The notes beneath the pieces were generated by a model. That model saw nothing but the letters and a program-made list of their open reading frames with translations. It ran no database searches and was not told the DNA's origin. From NCBI RefSeq assembly GCF_042433915.1, contig NZ_JBHLUN010000006.1:186001-250000 (forward strand): a stretch of 64,000 nt of DNA, read 5' to 3'. Both the position numbers and the translations under genes were made by a program. Each line of letters starts with the position of its first letter. Position 1 is the stretch's first letter. This document shows positions 35,056-42,332 of this stretch, piece by piece. The DNA comes from Roseomonas elaeocarpi. Lineage in GTDB: Bacteria > Pseudomonadota > Alphaproteobacteria > Acetobacterales > Acetobacteraceae.

Positions 35056-36744
35056 ATGCAAGTAGATGTTGTTCTGAGGCTGCATCTGTTAGGACCGATG
35101 CAGGCCTGGAACGTCGCCGGCGAGAGCGTGCTGCCGCAGGGCCGCAAGGCCCGGGCCGTGCTGGCGATGCTCGCGCTGGCGGACGGGCAGCGGATGCCGC
35201 GCCGGCAGCTCGCGGGCCTGTTGTGGAGCAGGATGGAGGTTTCCCAGGCACTGGCACGTCTGCGGGACGTCCTGCACGACATCAGGAAGGTGCTCGGAAG
35301 CGGTCTGAGTGCGGTGCTGCGGCAGGAGAACGACCGCCTGCAACTACAGCCCAACGCGGTGTGGACCGATGTTCGCGACGGGGCGACGGCAAACCTCCAT
35401 GGTCTCGTCAATGACGAGTTGCTGACCGATCTTCACGCTCTGGACCCTGCCTTCGATGAATGGCTGACCGCGGCCAGGACGCGCTGGCGCCTCCAGACCC
35501 AGGCGCTGGGGAAGTCGGCTGCGCCGCCGACGCCCGATACCGCGCCGGTGAAGCGCGTCCGGAACACCACCGTGATCGGCGTCAGCCCCCTTCGGCCGAT
35601 CGGGCCGGGACTCGACGATTACCTTCCCCTTGCCATCGCCGATGAGATCAGCACGGCCCTGTCGCGGCTGCGCTGGACAACCGTGATCTCGGGCGTGTCC
35701 GTGCGCGACCCGGACACCGGCTTCTCGAACCTGCGCGAAAGCTTCGGCATCGACTTCATCCTCGACGGGACCTTGCAGCGGGCGGGCAATCAGCTTCGCC
35801 TGACGGTGAAGCTCCTGGACCTCGACCAGGGCGGCGCGGTGGTCTGGTCGGCGCGCTTCGACCGCGCCGGCGACGACATCTTCTCGCTGCAGGACGAGGT
35901 GGCCGAAGCCGTGGTGGCAGGGCTCGATCCCGAGATCCTCTTGATCGAGGCGGAGCGGATACGCCGACGCCCGCCGCAGAACATGACGGCCTACGACCTG
36001 GTGCTGCGCGCCATCCCGGCGATCTACAGGCTCGACCGGGAAGCGTTCCTGGAGGCCGGCACTCTCCTGGACCGTGCCATCGCCATGGAGCCGGACTACG
36101 CGGCGGCCTATGCCTGGCTGGCGCACTGGCATATCTTCGCGCATGGCGAGGTGTTGTTGCGGGAGCCCGCCCGTGCCCTCGCGCGCGCTTCGGAGGTGGC
36201 CGAACGCGCGATCCTGCTGGACCCGAACGATGCCCGCGGCCTGACCATCGCAGGCCACGTGCGTGCCTTCCTGCACCGCCGGGTCGATGAAGCGATCGCA
36301 CTGCATGAGCGCGCGCTGCTGCTGAATCCGAGCCTGGCCACCGCCTGGCACTTCTCGGGAATGGCGCATGCCTACGCGGGCAACCTGTCCGAGGCACGCA
36401 GGCGGCTGGAACGGTGCCGCCGCCTGGCACCGCGCGATCCGCACGCCTTTTTTCGCGACGGCGCCTTCGTGATCGTCCACATGCTGGCGGGCGACTACGA
36501 TGCCGCCATCGCGCTGGGTCGCGAGGTCACGCAGATGCACCCCCGCTTCACCTCGGCCTTCAAGGCCTATATCGCGGCGCTCGCCCATGCGGGGCGCAGG
36601 GAGGAAGCGCGCGCCGTCCTCGGACGGCTCCTCAGCCTGGAGCCTGATTTCTCCCTGCGGAAGATGCGGCTCATGTCGCCCTACAAGCGGCGCGATCACC
36701 TGGAACATTACCTCACGGGGCTGCGTCTCGCTGGCCTGACGTGA
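35056..36744 (+). CDS. SARP-like winged-helix, TolB-like and TPR regulator
   Basis: A 562-residue cytoplasmic protein. Residues 5-95 form an OmpR/SARP-type winged helix (LLGPMQAWNVAGESVLPQGR, KARAVLAMLALAD, RRQLAGLLWS, ARLRDVLHDIRKVL) of the kind found in BTAD regulators. Residues about 180-300 resemble the TolB N-terminal-like domain (DDYLPLAIADEISTALSRL, FILDGTLQRAGNQLRLTVKL, FSLQDEVAEAVV). Residues 330-555 are tetratricopeptide repeats. Such proteins activate nearby gene clusters, often on sensing a protein or small molecule through the TPRs. The ATG was chosen over an upstream in-frame TTG. It ends 20 bases from the convergent DUF6065-like gene. Confidence 0.85.
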   Translation: MQVDVVLRLHLLGPMQAWNVAGESVLPQGRKARAVLAMLALADGQRMPRRQLAGLLWSRMEVSQALARLRDVLHDIRKVLGSGLSAVLRQENDRLQLQPNAVWTDVRDGATANLHGLVNDELLTDLHALDPAFDEWLTAARTRWRLQTQALGKSAAPPTPDTAPVKRVRNTTVIGVSPLRPIGPGLDDYLPLAIADEISTALSRLRWTTVISGVSVRDPDTGFSNLRESFGIDFILDGTLQRAGNQLRLTVKLLDLDQGGAVVWSARFDRAGDDIFSLQDEVAEAVVAGLDPEILLIEAERIRRRPPQNMTAYDLVLRAIPAIYRLDREAFLEAGTLLDRAIAMEPDYAAAYAWLAHWHIFAHGEVLLREPARALARASEVAERAILLDPNDARGLTIAGHVRAFLHRRVDEAIALHERALLLNPSLATAWHFSGMAHAYAGNLSEARRRLERCRRLAPRDPHAFFRDGAFVIVHMLAGDYDAAIALGREVTQMHPRFTSAFKAYIAALAHAGRREEARAVLGRLLSLEPDFSLRKMRLMSPYKRRDHLEHYLTGLRLAGLT

Positions 36745-36763
36745 CCGGGTGGCGGGGAAGCGC

Positions 36764-37534
36764 TCAGTTCTGGCTGTCGGCCATCTCCAGGCGCCGGCGC
36801 TTGCGAACGGCCGTGGCATCGCGTCCGTGCGGGCACTTGTTCTGGCTCGGCCAGACCACGGTCTCGTGGTAGGCGCTCCATTCACCGGGTCCCAGCGAGG
36901 ACAACCCCGGCTCGACGGCGAAGCTGTTCAGGTTCTCATCCGTGTAGGACGCGCGGTGAACGGGCTGAACCTGAAACAGCGGCATGTTGGCGGCGAACTC
37001 GACGGGCGCATGCGTTCGCGTAAGCCGGACGTTGATGAAGAGCGGCCCGAACCAGCGGTCGGCCTCCACCATGCCTTCGAACAGGTCGTAGCCGCGGCTG
37101 CGAGGCAGGTTGACGGGCGGTCTGACCAGCAGGCTCCAGCCCGGGCGGCTGCGCGCGAAGAGGCCGGACCAGACCTGGACCACGCCAGGTTCCGGCAGCG
37201 CGCCGAGGAAGGTGGGCGAGTAGCCTTTGATCTCCTCCGGCGCGGCATCGTCGAACTGCGTGCGGAAGTTGGGGAACTGCGAAGCGCCGAGCGGGAACCA
37301 TCCTCCCGCATTCTCGTAGGTCCAGAGGATCTCGTCGCCGTCCCAGTAGAGCTGAAAGTCGATGGGCGGAAAGATGTACCAGCCGAGCGCCGCCGCGGTT
37401 GTCACGGCTTCGCAGTAGCGGAAGGCACGGGTCGGCAGCGTTCCACCGGCCGCGCGGTCCGCGCGCTGCGGCGGGCGACCTTCCTCGGTGACCTTGAAAA
37501 AGCGGACCAGTGGAGAAGCTGCCAAATCCGTCAT
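36764..37534 (-). CDS. DUF6065-like protein linked to repeat peptide
   Basis: A 256-residue soluble protein with no signal or membrane segment. It resembles the DUF6065 group as I recall it: LPTRAFRYCEAVTTAAALGW, IFPPIDFQLYWDGDEILWTY, then GYSPTFLGALPEPGVVQVWS, PVNLPRSRGYDLFEGMVEAD, WFGPLFINVRLTRT, and a C-terminal NKCPHG followed by basic residues. The fold is probably beta-rich. Cys-Pro-His in the tail and the conserved Cys near 45 could bind metal. It lies 71 bases behind the repeat-peptide gene with a hairpin between, so both are likely one operon. Function unknown; a role in binding or modifying the peptide is inference. Confidence 0.8.
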   Translation of the reverse strand: MTDLAASPLVRFFKVTEEGRPPQRADRAAGGTLPTRAFRYCEAVTTAAALGWYIFPPIDFQLYWDGDEILWTYENAGGWFPLGASQFPNFRTQFDDAAPEEIKGYSPTFLGALPEPGVVQVWSGLFARSRPGWSLLVRPPVNLPRSRGYDLFEGMVEADRWFGPLFINVRLTRTHAPVEFAANMPLFQVQPVHRASYTDENLNSFAVEPGLSSLGPGEWSAYHETVVWPSQNKCPHGRDATAVRKRRRLEMADSQN

Positions 37535-37571
37535 CGTGATTTTCCGTCGGCCGGGGAGTGCTGGAAGCATT

Positions 37572-37597
37572 CCCGGGGCAGCACCCGCTGCCCCGGG
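37572..37597 (-). other. Intercistronic hairpin between peptide and DUF6065-like gene
   Basis: CCCGGGGCAGC and GCTGCCCCGGG pair perfectly over 11 bp around the loop ACCC. It lies nine bases past the peptide stop and before the DUF6065-like start, with no U-tract. Such hairpins in two-gene operons often stabilise or partly terminate mRNA, giving more of the first gene product. Confidence 0.6.
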
Positions 37598-37605
37598 GGC
37601 TGGCA

Positions 37606-37827
37606 TCAGAACGCGGGGCTCTGACCGCCCAGGCGGACCTTGCCGGCATCGGCCACGGCCATCGGGGCGAAGGCCGGGCTCTGACCACCCAGGCGGACCT
37701 TGCCGCCGTCGGCGATGGCGGGCGGGGCAAAGACCGGGGACTGGCCGCCGAGACGGACCACGCCGGCATCGGTCACGACGGGGCTGTTGATGATCGGCAG
37801 CTGAACGGGGCGGGAATCGGTGGTCAT
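37606..37827 (-). CDS. Small peptide with three 20-residue VRLGGQSPxF repeats
   Basis: A 73-residue peptide. An 18-20 residue N-terminal part (MTTDSRPVQLPIINSPVV) is followed by three tandem units reading D-A/G-G-V/K-V-R-L-G-G-Q-S-P-V/A-F-A-P, the last ending at F before the stop. At DNA level the period is exactly 60 bases and units differ at about one base in five, while VRLGGQSP is invariant, so protein-level selection is likely. There is no Cys, signal peptide or membrane segment. AAGGAA lies about nine bases before the ATG. The small leader-plus-repeats form and a linked DUF6065-like gene suggest a ribosomal precursor peptide with several cores, or a small repeat scaffold. Function unknown. 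Confidence 0.8.
   Translation of the reverse strand: MTTDSRPVQLPIINSPVVTDAGVVRLGGQSPVFAPPAIADGGKVRLGGQSPAFAPMAVADAGKVRLGGQSPAF
37609..37770 (-). repeat. 60-base tandem repeat coding for VRLGGQSP units
   Basis: Two full and one partial extra unit line up at exactly 60-base spacing within the small peptide gene (37621, 37681 and 37741 begin equivalent CTGACC/CTGGCC words, and a partial unit precedes 37621). The first two units match at about 48 of 60 positions. Changes are mainly at synonymous sites or in the linker, not in the GGQSP core. Confidence 0.85.
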
Positions 37828-37931
37828 CGACAGGGTTCCTTTTCCGGGGTCGCCGGGTTGATCGACGCGCAACAAAAAAGCCTGCCACCGATCAATCGGG
37901 GCAGGCTTTGGAAGGCGTTGTCGCCGGGCAT
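37824..37931 (-). CDS. Possible 35-codon upstream frame overlapping the terminator
   Basis: An ATG frame beginning MPGDNAFQSLPRLIGGRLFC runs through the leader hairpin and ends in a TGA that overlaps the ATG of the repeat-peptide gene (ATGA). The overlap is typical of coupled genes in this genome. No good ribosome site precedes it, so it could be chance or a leader peptide. It contains consecutive Cys codons placed just after the terminator stem. Confidence 0.3.
   Translation of the reverse strand: MPGDNAFQSLPRLIGGRLFCCASINPATPEKEPCR
37871..37906 (-). terminator. Intrinsic terminator in leader of peptide operon
   Basis: On the minus strand GCCTGCC-CCGA-TTGA-TCGG-T-GGCAGGC is followed at once by six T. 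The stem is 7 plus 4 pairs with one bulge. It is the clearest rho-independent terminator in the window. It lies 44 bases before the repeat-peptide start and after a candidate promoter, so it is placed as an attenuator. It could instead end read-through from amn. Confidence 0.85.
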
Positions 37932-37952
37932 AGTTCGCCCGCTGACAGAGGC

Positions 37953-37980
37953 ATCATAGCAGTTCGGAACGGCGCGTAAA
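37953..37980 (-). promoter_or_regulatory. Candidate sigma-70 promoter for the peptide operon
   Basis: On the minus strand TTTACG and TATGAT are separated by 16 bases, in a locally AT-rich stretch. Transcription would start near 37946, giving a leader of about 120 bases that contains the terminator. The match is by eye and unproven. Confidence 0.4.
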
Positions 37981-38042
37981 GAACATATTCCTATTCTCCT
38001 GCCGATTTCTCGTGGCCTGACCGGGCGCCGCGCCGCGGCAGG

Positions 38043-38075
38043 CGCCGGGAGGTGCCATGCGCGGCTCTCCCGGCG
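38043..38075 (-). terminator. Hairpin after amn
   Basis: CGCCGGGAG and CTCCCGGCG form a 9-bp stem 13 bases beyond the amn stop. There is no U-tract. Its presence makes it less likely that the T-run terminator at 37871 serves amn. Confidence 0.4.
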
Positions 38076-38087
38076 TCGGTCCGACCC

Positions 38088-39563
38088 TTACCGGAACGGC
38101 GTCTCGTCGAAGGCCCGCAGCTTGCGCGAATGCAGTGCGCCGAGCTGTTCGCGCAGGATCTCGAAGGTCTCAAGGCCGATGCGCAGGTGCTCGCTCACGG
38201 CGCGCTGGTAGAAGGCGGTGGCGGCGCCGGGCAGCTTGATCTCGCCGTGCAGCGGCTTGTCGCTCACGCACAGCAGCGTGCCGTAGGGCACCCGCAGCCG
38301 GTAGCCCTGCGCCGCCAGAGTGCCGCTTTCCATATCCACCGCGATGGCGCGCGACAGGTTGATGCGCCGGCGTTCCTGCGACCAGCGCAGTTCCCAGTTG
38401 CGGTCGTCGTAGCTCACCACCGTGCCGGTGCGCAGGCGGCGCTTGAGCGCTTCACCCCGGTCGCCCGTGACCGCCGCCGCCGCCTCCTGAAGGGCCACCT
38501 GAACCTCGGCCAGGGCGGGGATGGGGATTTCGGGCGGCACCAGATCGTCCAGGATCTTGTCGCGGCGCAGGTAGCCGTGCGCCAGCACGTAGTCGCCGAT
38601 CTCCTGGCTGGCGCGCAGGCCCCCGCAGTGGCCGATCATCAGCCAGCAATGCGGCCGCAGCACCGCCAGGTGGTCGGTGATCGTCTTGGCGTTGGAAGGG
38701 CCGACGCCGATGTTGACGATGGTCACGCCGCCGCCCGCCGCGCCGCGCCGCAGGTGATAGGCCGGCATCTGGAAGCGCTGCCAGGGGGCGGCCGCCACCA
38801 GCTCCGCCGCGGCCTCTGGCGGGTCGTCGCGGGTGACGGTGCTGCCGCCGGGCAGCACCAGCTCGGTATAGGGGCTGCCGTCGCGCTGCAGCTCCGCCAG
38901 CGCCCAGCCCACGAACTGATCGACGTAGCGCTGGTAGTTGGTCAGCAGGATCCAGGGCTGCACCGCCTGCCAGTCGGTGCCGGTGTAGTGCACCAGCCGG
39001 CGCAGCGAGTAGTCCATGCGCACGGCGTCAAACAGCGCCAGCGGCCGCGGCGCGCCTTCGCGGTAGTGCCACAGCCCGTCGGCGATCTCGTCGCCCACGG
39101 CCGAGAGCATCGGCACCGGGAAGTGCCGTGCCAGCGCCGCCGCGGACACGCCGCCGCGCGCCAGCTCGTCGCCGCCCTCCAGGACGTAGGGATAGGGGAT
39201 TTCCTGCTCGCTCCGCCCCACCGACAGGGTGGCGCCATATTCCTCCACCAGCGGGCGCAGCTGCGACAGCAGGTAGTCGCGGAAGGCCGCCGGGTGGGTC
39301 ACCGTGGTGCGGTGGTCGCCCTCGACCTGCAGCTTGCCCCAGGCGCGGCGATTGCGGGGCAGGGGGCCGTCGGCCTGCCAGCGCAGGCTGAGCAGCGGGT
39401 AACGGAACCGGGCGCGCTCCTCAGCCGTGGGGGGCGTTCCGTCGCGCGTGAAGCGATCCAGCGCGAGGCGCTCTGCCTCCAGCGCGGCCTCGTAAAGGGC
39501 TTCGAGGCGCTCCACCGCGGCTTCGGGGGTGGCGACGGTTTCCAGCGTGGCGTCGTGGCTCAT
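38088..39563 (-). CDS. amn: AMP nucleosidase
   Basis: A 491-residue enzyme that cleaves AMP to adenine and ribose 5-phosphate, balancing adenine nucleotide pools. The N-terminal AMN_N domain covers about residues 1-190 (YPLLSLRWQADGPLPRNRRA, PYPYVLEGGDE). A phosphorylase-like catalytic domain follows with VTIVNIGVGPSNAKTITDHL, MIGHCGGLRASQEIGDYVLA, IAVDMESGTLAAQGYRLRVP and GTLLCVSDKPLHGEIKLPG. The conserved Glu (DMES) and Asp (SDKP) of the nucleoside site are present. It is divergent from ndk. Confidence 0.94.
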   Translation of the reverse strand: MSHDATLETVATPEAAVERLEALYEAALEAERLALDRFTRDGTPPTAEERARFRYPLLSLRWQADGPLPRNRRAWGKLQVEGDHRTTVTHPAAFRDYLLSQLRPLVEEYGATLSVGRSEQEIPYPYVLEGGDELARGGVSAAALARHFPVPMLSAVGDEIADGLWHYREGAPRPLALFDAVRMDYSLRRLVHYTGTDWQAVQPWILLTNYQRYVDQFVGWALAELQRDGSPYTELVLPGGSTVTRDDPPEAAAELVAAAPWQRFQMPAYHLRRGAAGGGVTIVNIGVGPSNAKTITDHLAVLRPHCWLMIGHCGGLRASQEIGDYVLAHGYLRRDKILDDLVPPEIPIPALAEVQVALQEAAAAVTGDRGEALKRRLRTGTVVSYDDRNWELRWSQERRRINLSRAIAVDMESGTLAAQGYRLRVPYGTLLCVSDKPLHGEIKLPGAATAFYQRAVSEHLRIGLETFEILREQLGALHSRKLRAFDETPFR

Positions 39564-39770
39564 GTTTATCGTTAAACGAGGACCGCCGCGTGCCGCAACC
39601 GGTGTGGTGTGTCGGCCCCGTGAACCTTGCGGAGCGGCCGTCCGGCCGGCGGGCCGCGGGACCTCGGGCCACGGCCCCGTCACCGAAGCGCCACGCGGCA
39701 GAGGCTTGCGCCCCGGCGCGGGGCAGCCTATCGGGCGCGCGCCTCAATCTTTCAAACGGAACACCCCGCC

Positions 39771-40193
39771 ATGGCCACCGAGCGCACCTTCAGCATCCTC
39801 AAGCCCGACGCGACCCGCCGCAACCTGACCGGCAAGATCAACGCCGTGTTCGAGGAGCAGGGCCTGCGCGTCGTGGCGCAGAAGCGCATCCTGATGAGCA
39901 AGCTGCAGGCCGAGACCTTCTACGGCGTGCACAAGGAGCGTCCGTTCTTCAACGACCTCGTGTCCTTCATGACCTCCGGCCCGGTGGTGGTGCAGGTTCT
40001 CGAGGGCGAGAACGCGGTGGCCAAGAACCGCGAGATCATGGGTGCCACCAACCCGGCCAACGCCGCCGAGGGCACGATCCGCAAGCTGTTCGCCGAGAGC
40101 ATCGAGGCGAACTCCGTGCACGGTTCCGACAGCCCGGAGAACGCGGCGATCGAGATCGCCTACTTCTTCGCCGGCCTCGAGATCGTCGGCTGA
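39771..40193 (+). CDS. ndk: Nucleoside diphosphate kinase
   Basis: A 140-residue enzyme that moves the gamma phosphate between nucleoside tri- and diphosphates through a phosphohistidine. Seen are RTFSILKPDATRRNLTGKI at the start, the FYGVHKERPFFNDLVSFMTS helices, MGATNPANAAEGTIRKLFAE, and the active-site SVHGSDSPENAAIEIAYFF with the catalytic His. Length is standard. It stands alone, divergent from amn across about 200 bases that must hold both promoters. Confidence 0.97.
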   Translation: MATERTFSILKPDATRRNLTGKINAVFEEQGLRVVAQKRILMSKLQAETFYGVHKERPFFNDLVSFMTSGPVVVQVLEGENAVAKNREIMGATNPANAAEGTIRKLFAESIEANSVHGSDSPENAAIEIAYFFAGLEIVG

Positions 40194-40316
40194 GCCTGAT
40201 CGTGGCGGGGCGTCGCGGGGTTCATCCCCGCGGCCCCGCCGCACCCCGGCCCGCATGAGGGCCGGACGCGCGCCGCTGATCCGCCGCGCAGGCGACCCCG
40301 GCGCTGTTTCCCCGCC

Positions 40317-40475
40317 TCAGCCCGTTACGAGGTAGAGGGCGATCAGGATCACCGCCACGACGCCGATTCCGTAGGTCACGGCGGTGGTGAAGCGATGCCA
40401 GATGTTCTGGCGCTCGGGCAGGATGTCGTCCGTGCCCACGGCCACCATGTCGATCTGATGCTGCGGCTCGGCCAT
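40317..40475 (-). CDS. aa3-type cytochrome oxidase subunit IV-like small protein
   Basis: A 52-residue protein with one C-terminal membrane helix (YGIGVVAVILIALYLVTG). The pattern of a short acidic/polar amino part, then ERQNIWHRFTTAVTYG before the helix, matches bacterial aa3 oxidase subunit IV (COX4_pro_2) proteins, which sit as stand-alone genes in many alphaproteobacteria. It lies 28 bases upstream of purN on the same strand. The assignment is by pattern only. Confidence 0.6.
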   Translation of the reverse strand: MAEPQHQIDMVAVGTDDILPERQNIWHRFTTAVTYGIGVVAVILIALYLVTG

Positions 40476-40503
40476 CTTGTCCCCAATTCTGCTGCGCTGG
40501 AGC

Positions 40504-41211
40504 TCAGCCTTCCCGTGTAGGCAGCGGCTCGAAGCGCGGCAAGGGGTTTGCCAGGCTGCCCGAGGCGCCGGGCGGCGGCGGGCCATTTCCGGCCAGCCCA
40601 GTGGCCAGCCAGGCCAGGGCCGCCGGGTAGAGCCGGTGCTCCTGTTCCAGCACCCGGGCCGCGAGCCGCGACTCGTCGTCGTCCGGCAGCACCGGCACGG
40701 CGGCCTGCGCCACGATCGGCCCTTCATCCACGCCGGGTGAGACGAGGTGAACGGTGCAGCCGTGCAGCTTCACCCCCGCCGCCAGGGCCCGCGCATGGGT
40801 GTCGAGGCCGGGGAAGGAGGGCAGGATCGAGGGATGGATGTTGAGCATCCGTCCCGACCAGCGGGACACGAAGCCTTCCGTCAGCACCCGCATGAAGCCG
40901 GCCAGGGCGATCAGCGCGATGCCGTGCCGCTCCAGCTCCCGCTGCATCGCGGCCTCGAAGCCGGCCCGGTCACCCTTGAAGCCGCGGCTTTCCACCACCG
41001 CGGTGGCGACCCCGGCCGCCTCCGCCCGCGCGAGCCCCGCGGCATCGGCGCGGTTCGACAGCACCAGCGCGATCTCCGCCGGGTAGCCGGGATCGGTCGC
41101 CGCCTCCAGGAGGGCCACCATGTTGCTGCCGCGCCCGGAGATCAGCACCGCGACGCGCGGCCGACCGCCATCGCGGGGGAGGGCGCCCGGGGCGGCCGCG
41201 GGTTCGGTCAC
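40504..41211 (-). CDS. purN: Phosphoribosylglycinamide formyltransferase
   Basis: A 235-residue enzyme adding the formyl group from 10-formyltetrahydrofolate to GAR in purine synthesis. The N-terminal phosphate-binding RVAVLISGRGSNMVALLEA, the catalytic Asn/His in MLNIHPSILPSFPGLDTHAR, and VDEGPIVAQAAVPVLPDDDE with the Asp are intact. The GTG start overlaps the purM stop by four bases. A 30-residue Pro/Gly-rich C-terminal extension goes beyond the usual end. Confidence 0.95.
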   Translation of the reverse strand: MTEPAAAPGALPRDGGRPRVAVLISGRGSNMVALLEAATDPGYPAEIALVLSNRADAAGLARAEAAGVATAVVESRGFKGDRAGFEAAMQRELERHGIALIALAGFMRVLTEGFVSRWSGRMLNIHPSILPSFPGLDTHARALAAGVKLHGCTVHLVSPGVDEGPIVAQAAVPVLPDDDESRLAARVLEQEHRLYPAALAWLATGLAGNGPPPPGASGSLANPLPRFEPLPTREG

Positions 41212-42281
41212 GGGCGCAGGGGCCAGCCGGCCGGGAGGTTGTCGACCCGCACCGAGGCGTCCGCGCCCTCGGCCGCGGCCTCGATGCGGCCGATCGCGGC
41301 CACGGTTTCGCCGGCTTCGCGCAGGATCTCCGTGGCGGCCTCGACGTGCTCGGGCGCTACGGCCAGCACCATGCCGATGCCGCAGTTGAACACCCGCAGC
41401 ATCTCCTCCGCCGCGACGTTGCCGGTGCGGGCCAGCCAGCCGAACACGGCGGGCGGCGTCCAGGAGGCGCCGTCCACCACGGCCAGGGTGCCCGCCGGCA
41501 GCACGCGCGGCAGGTTGCCCGGCAGGCCGCCGCCGGTGATGTGCGCCGCGGCCTTGAGCAGCCCCGCCTTGTGCACGGCGAGAACGGACTTCACGTAGAT
41601 CCGGGTGGGCTCCAGCAGCGCCTCGCCCAGGGTCTTGCCGGCCGCGAAGGGGGCGGGGTCGTTCAGCCCGGCATTGCCCGCTTCCACGATGCGCCGCACC
41701 AGCGAGTAGCCGTTGGAATGCACGCCGGTGGAGATCAGGCCCAGCAGCACGTCGCCCGCGCCCACGTCGGACTTCGGCAGCAGCGTGTCGCGCTCGGCGG
41801 CCCCCACCGAGAAGCCGGCCAGGTCGTAGTCGCCCTTGCCGTACATCCCCGGCATCTCGGCGGTTTCGCCGCCCACCAGGGCGCAGCCGGCCTGGCGGCA
41901 GCCCTCGGCGATGCCGGACACCACCTCGGCGGCCTGCGCCACCTCCAGCTTGCCGGTGGCGAAGTAGTCCAGGAAGAACAGCGGCTCGGCGCCCTGCACC
42001 ACGAGGTCGTTCACGCACATCGCCACGAGGTCGATGCCGACCCCGCCATGGTGGCCCGAATCGATGGCCAGCCGCAGCTTGGTGCCCACGCCGTCGGTGG
42101 AGCTCACCAGAACCGGGTCGGTGAAGCCCGCGGCCTTGAGGTCGAACAAGGCGCCGAAGCCGCCCAGGCCACCCATGGTGCCGGCGCGATTCGTGCTCTT
42201 CGCCAAAGGCTTGATGCGGTCCACCAGCGCGTCGCCCGCCTCGATGTCCACGCCTGCGTCGCGATAGGTCAGGCTGGTCAT
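41208..42281 (-). CDS. purM: Phosphoribosylformylglycinamidine cyclo-ligase
   Basis: A 357-residue ATP-dependent AIR synthetase, the step after FGAM in purine synthesis. Hallmarks are SSTDGVGTKLRLAIDSGHHG, VAMCVNDLVVQGAEPLFFLD, ALVGGETAEMPGMYGKGDYD, HITGGGLPGNLPRVLP and the C-terminal FNCGIGMVLAV. Length is standard. purM-purN order with a GTGA overlap is typical. It is divergent from the DUF2066-led operon, an arrangement also known from other proteobacteria. Confidence 0.96.
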   Translation of the reverse strand: MTSLTYRDAGVDIEAGDALVDRIKPLAKSTNRAGTMGGLGGFGALFDLKAAGFTDPVLVSSTDGVGTKLRLAIDSGHHGGVGIDLVAMCVNDLVVQGAEPLFFLDYFATGKLEVAQAAEVVSGIAEGCRQAGCALVGGETAEMPGMYGKGDYDLAGFSVGAAERDTLLPKSDVGAGDVLLGLISTGVHSNGYSLVRRIVEAGNAGLNDPAPFAAGKTLGEALLEPTRIYVKSVLAVHKAGLLKAAAHITGGGLPGNLPRVLPAGTLAVVDGASWTPPAVFGWLARTGNVAAEEMLRVFNCGIGMVLAVAPEHVEAATEILREAGETVAAIGRIEAAAEGADASVRVDNLPAGWPLRP

Positions 42282-42332
42282 GGTCGCTCCCGATCGGCTA
42301 TGCCCCATGGTTCGGGACTCAAAGGGCGGACG

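Noticed and set aside
37606..37800. 60-base tandem repeats as a CRISPR array
   Set aside because: The repeats are contiguous without spacers, stay in one reading frame and encode a conserved peptide motif.
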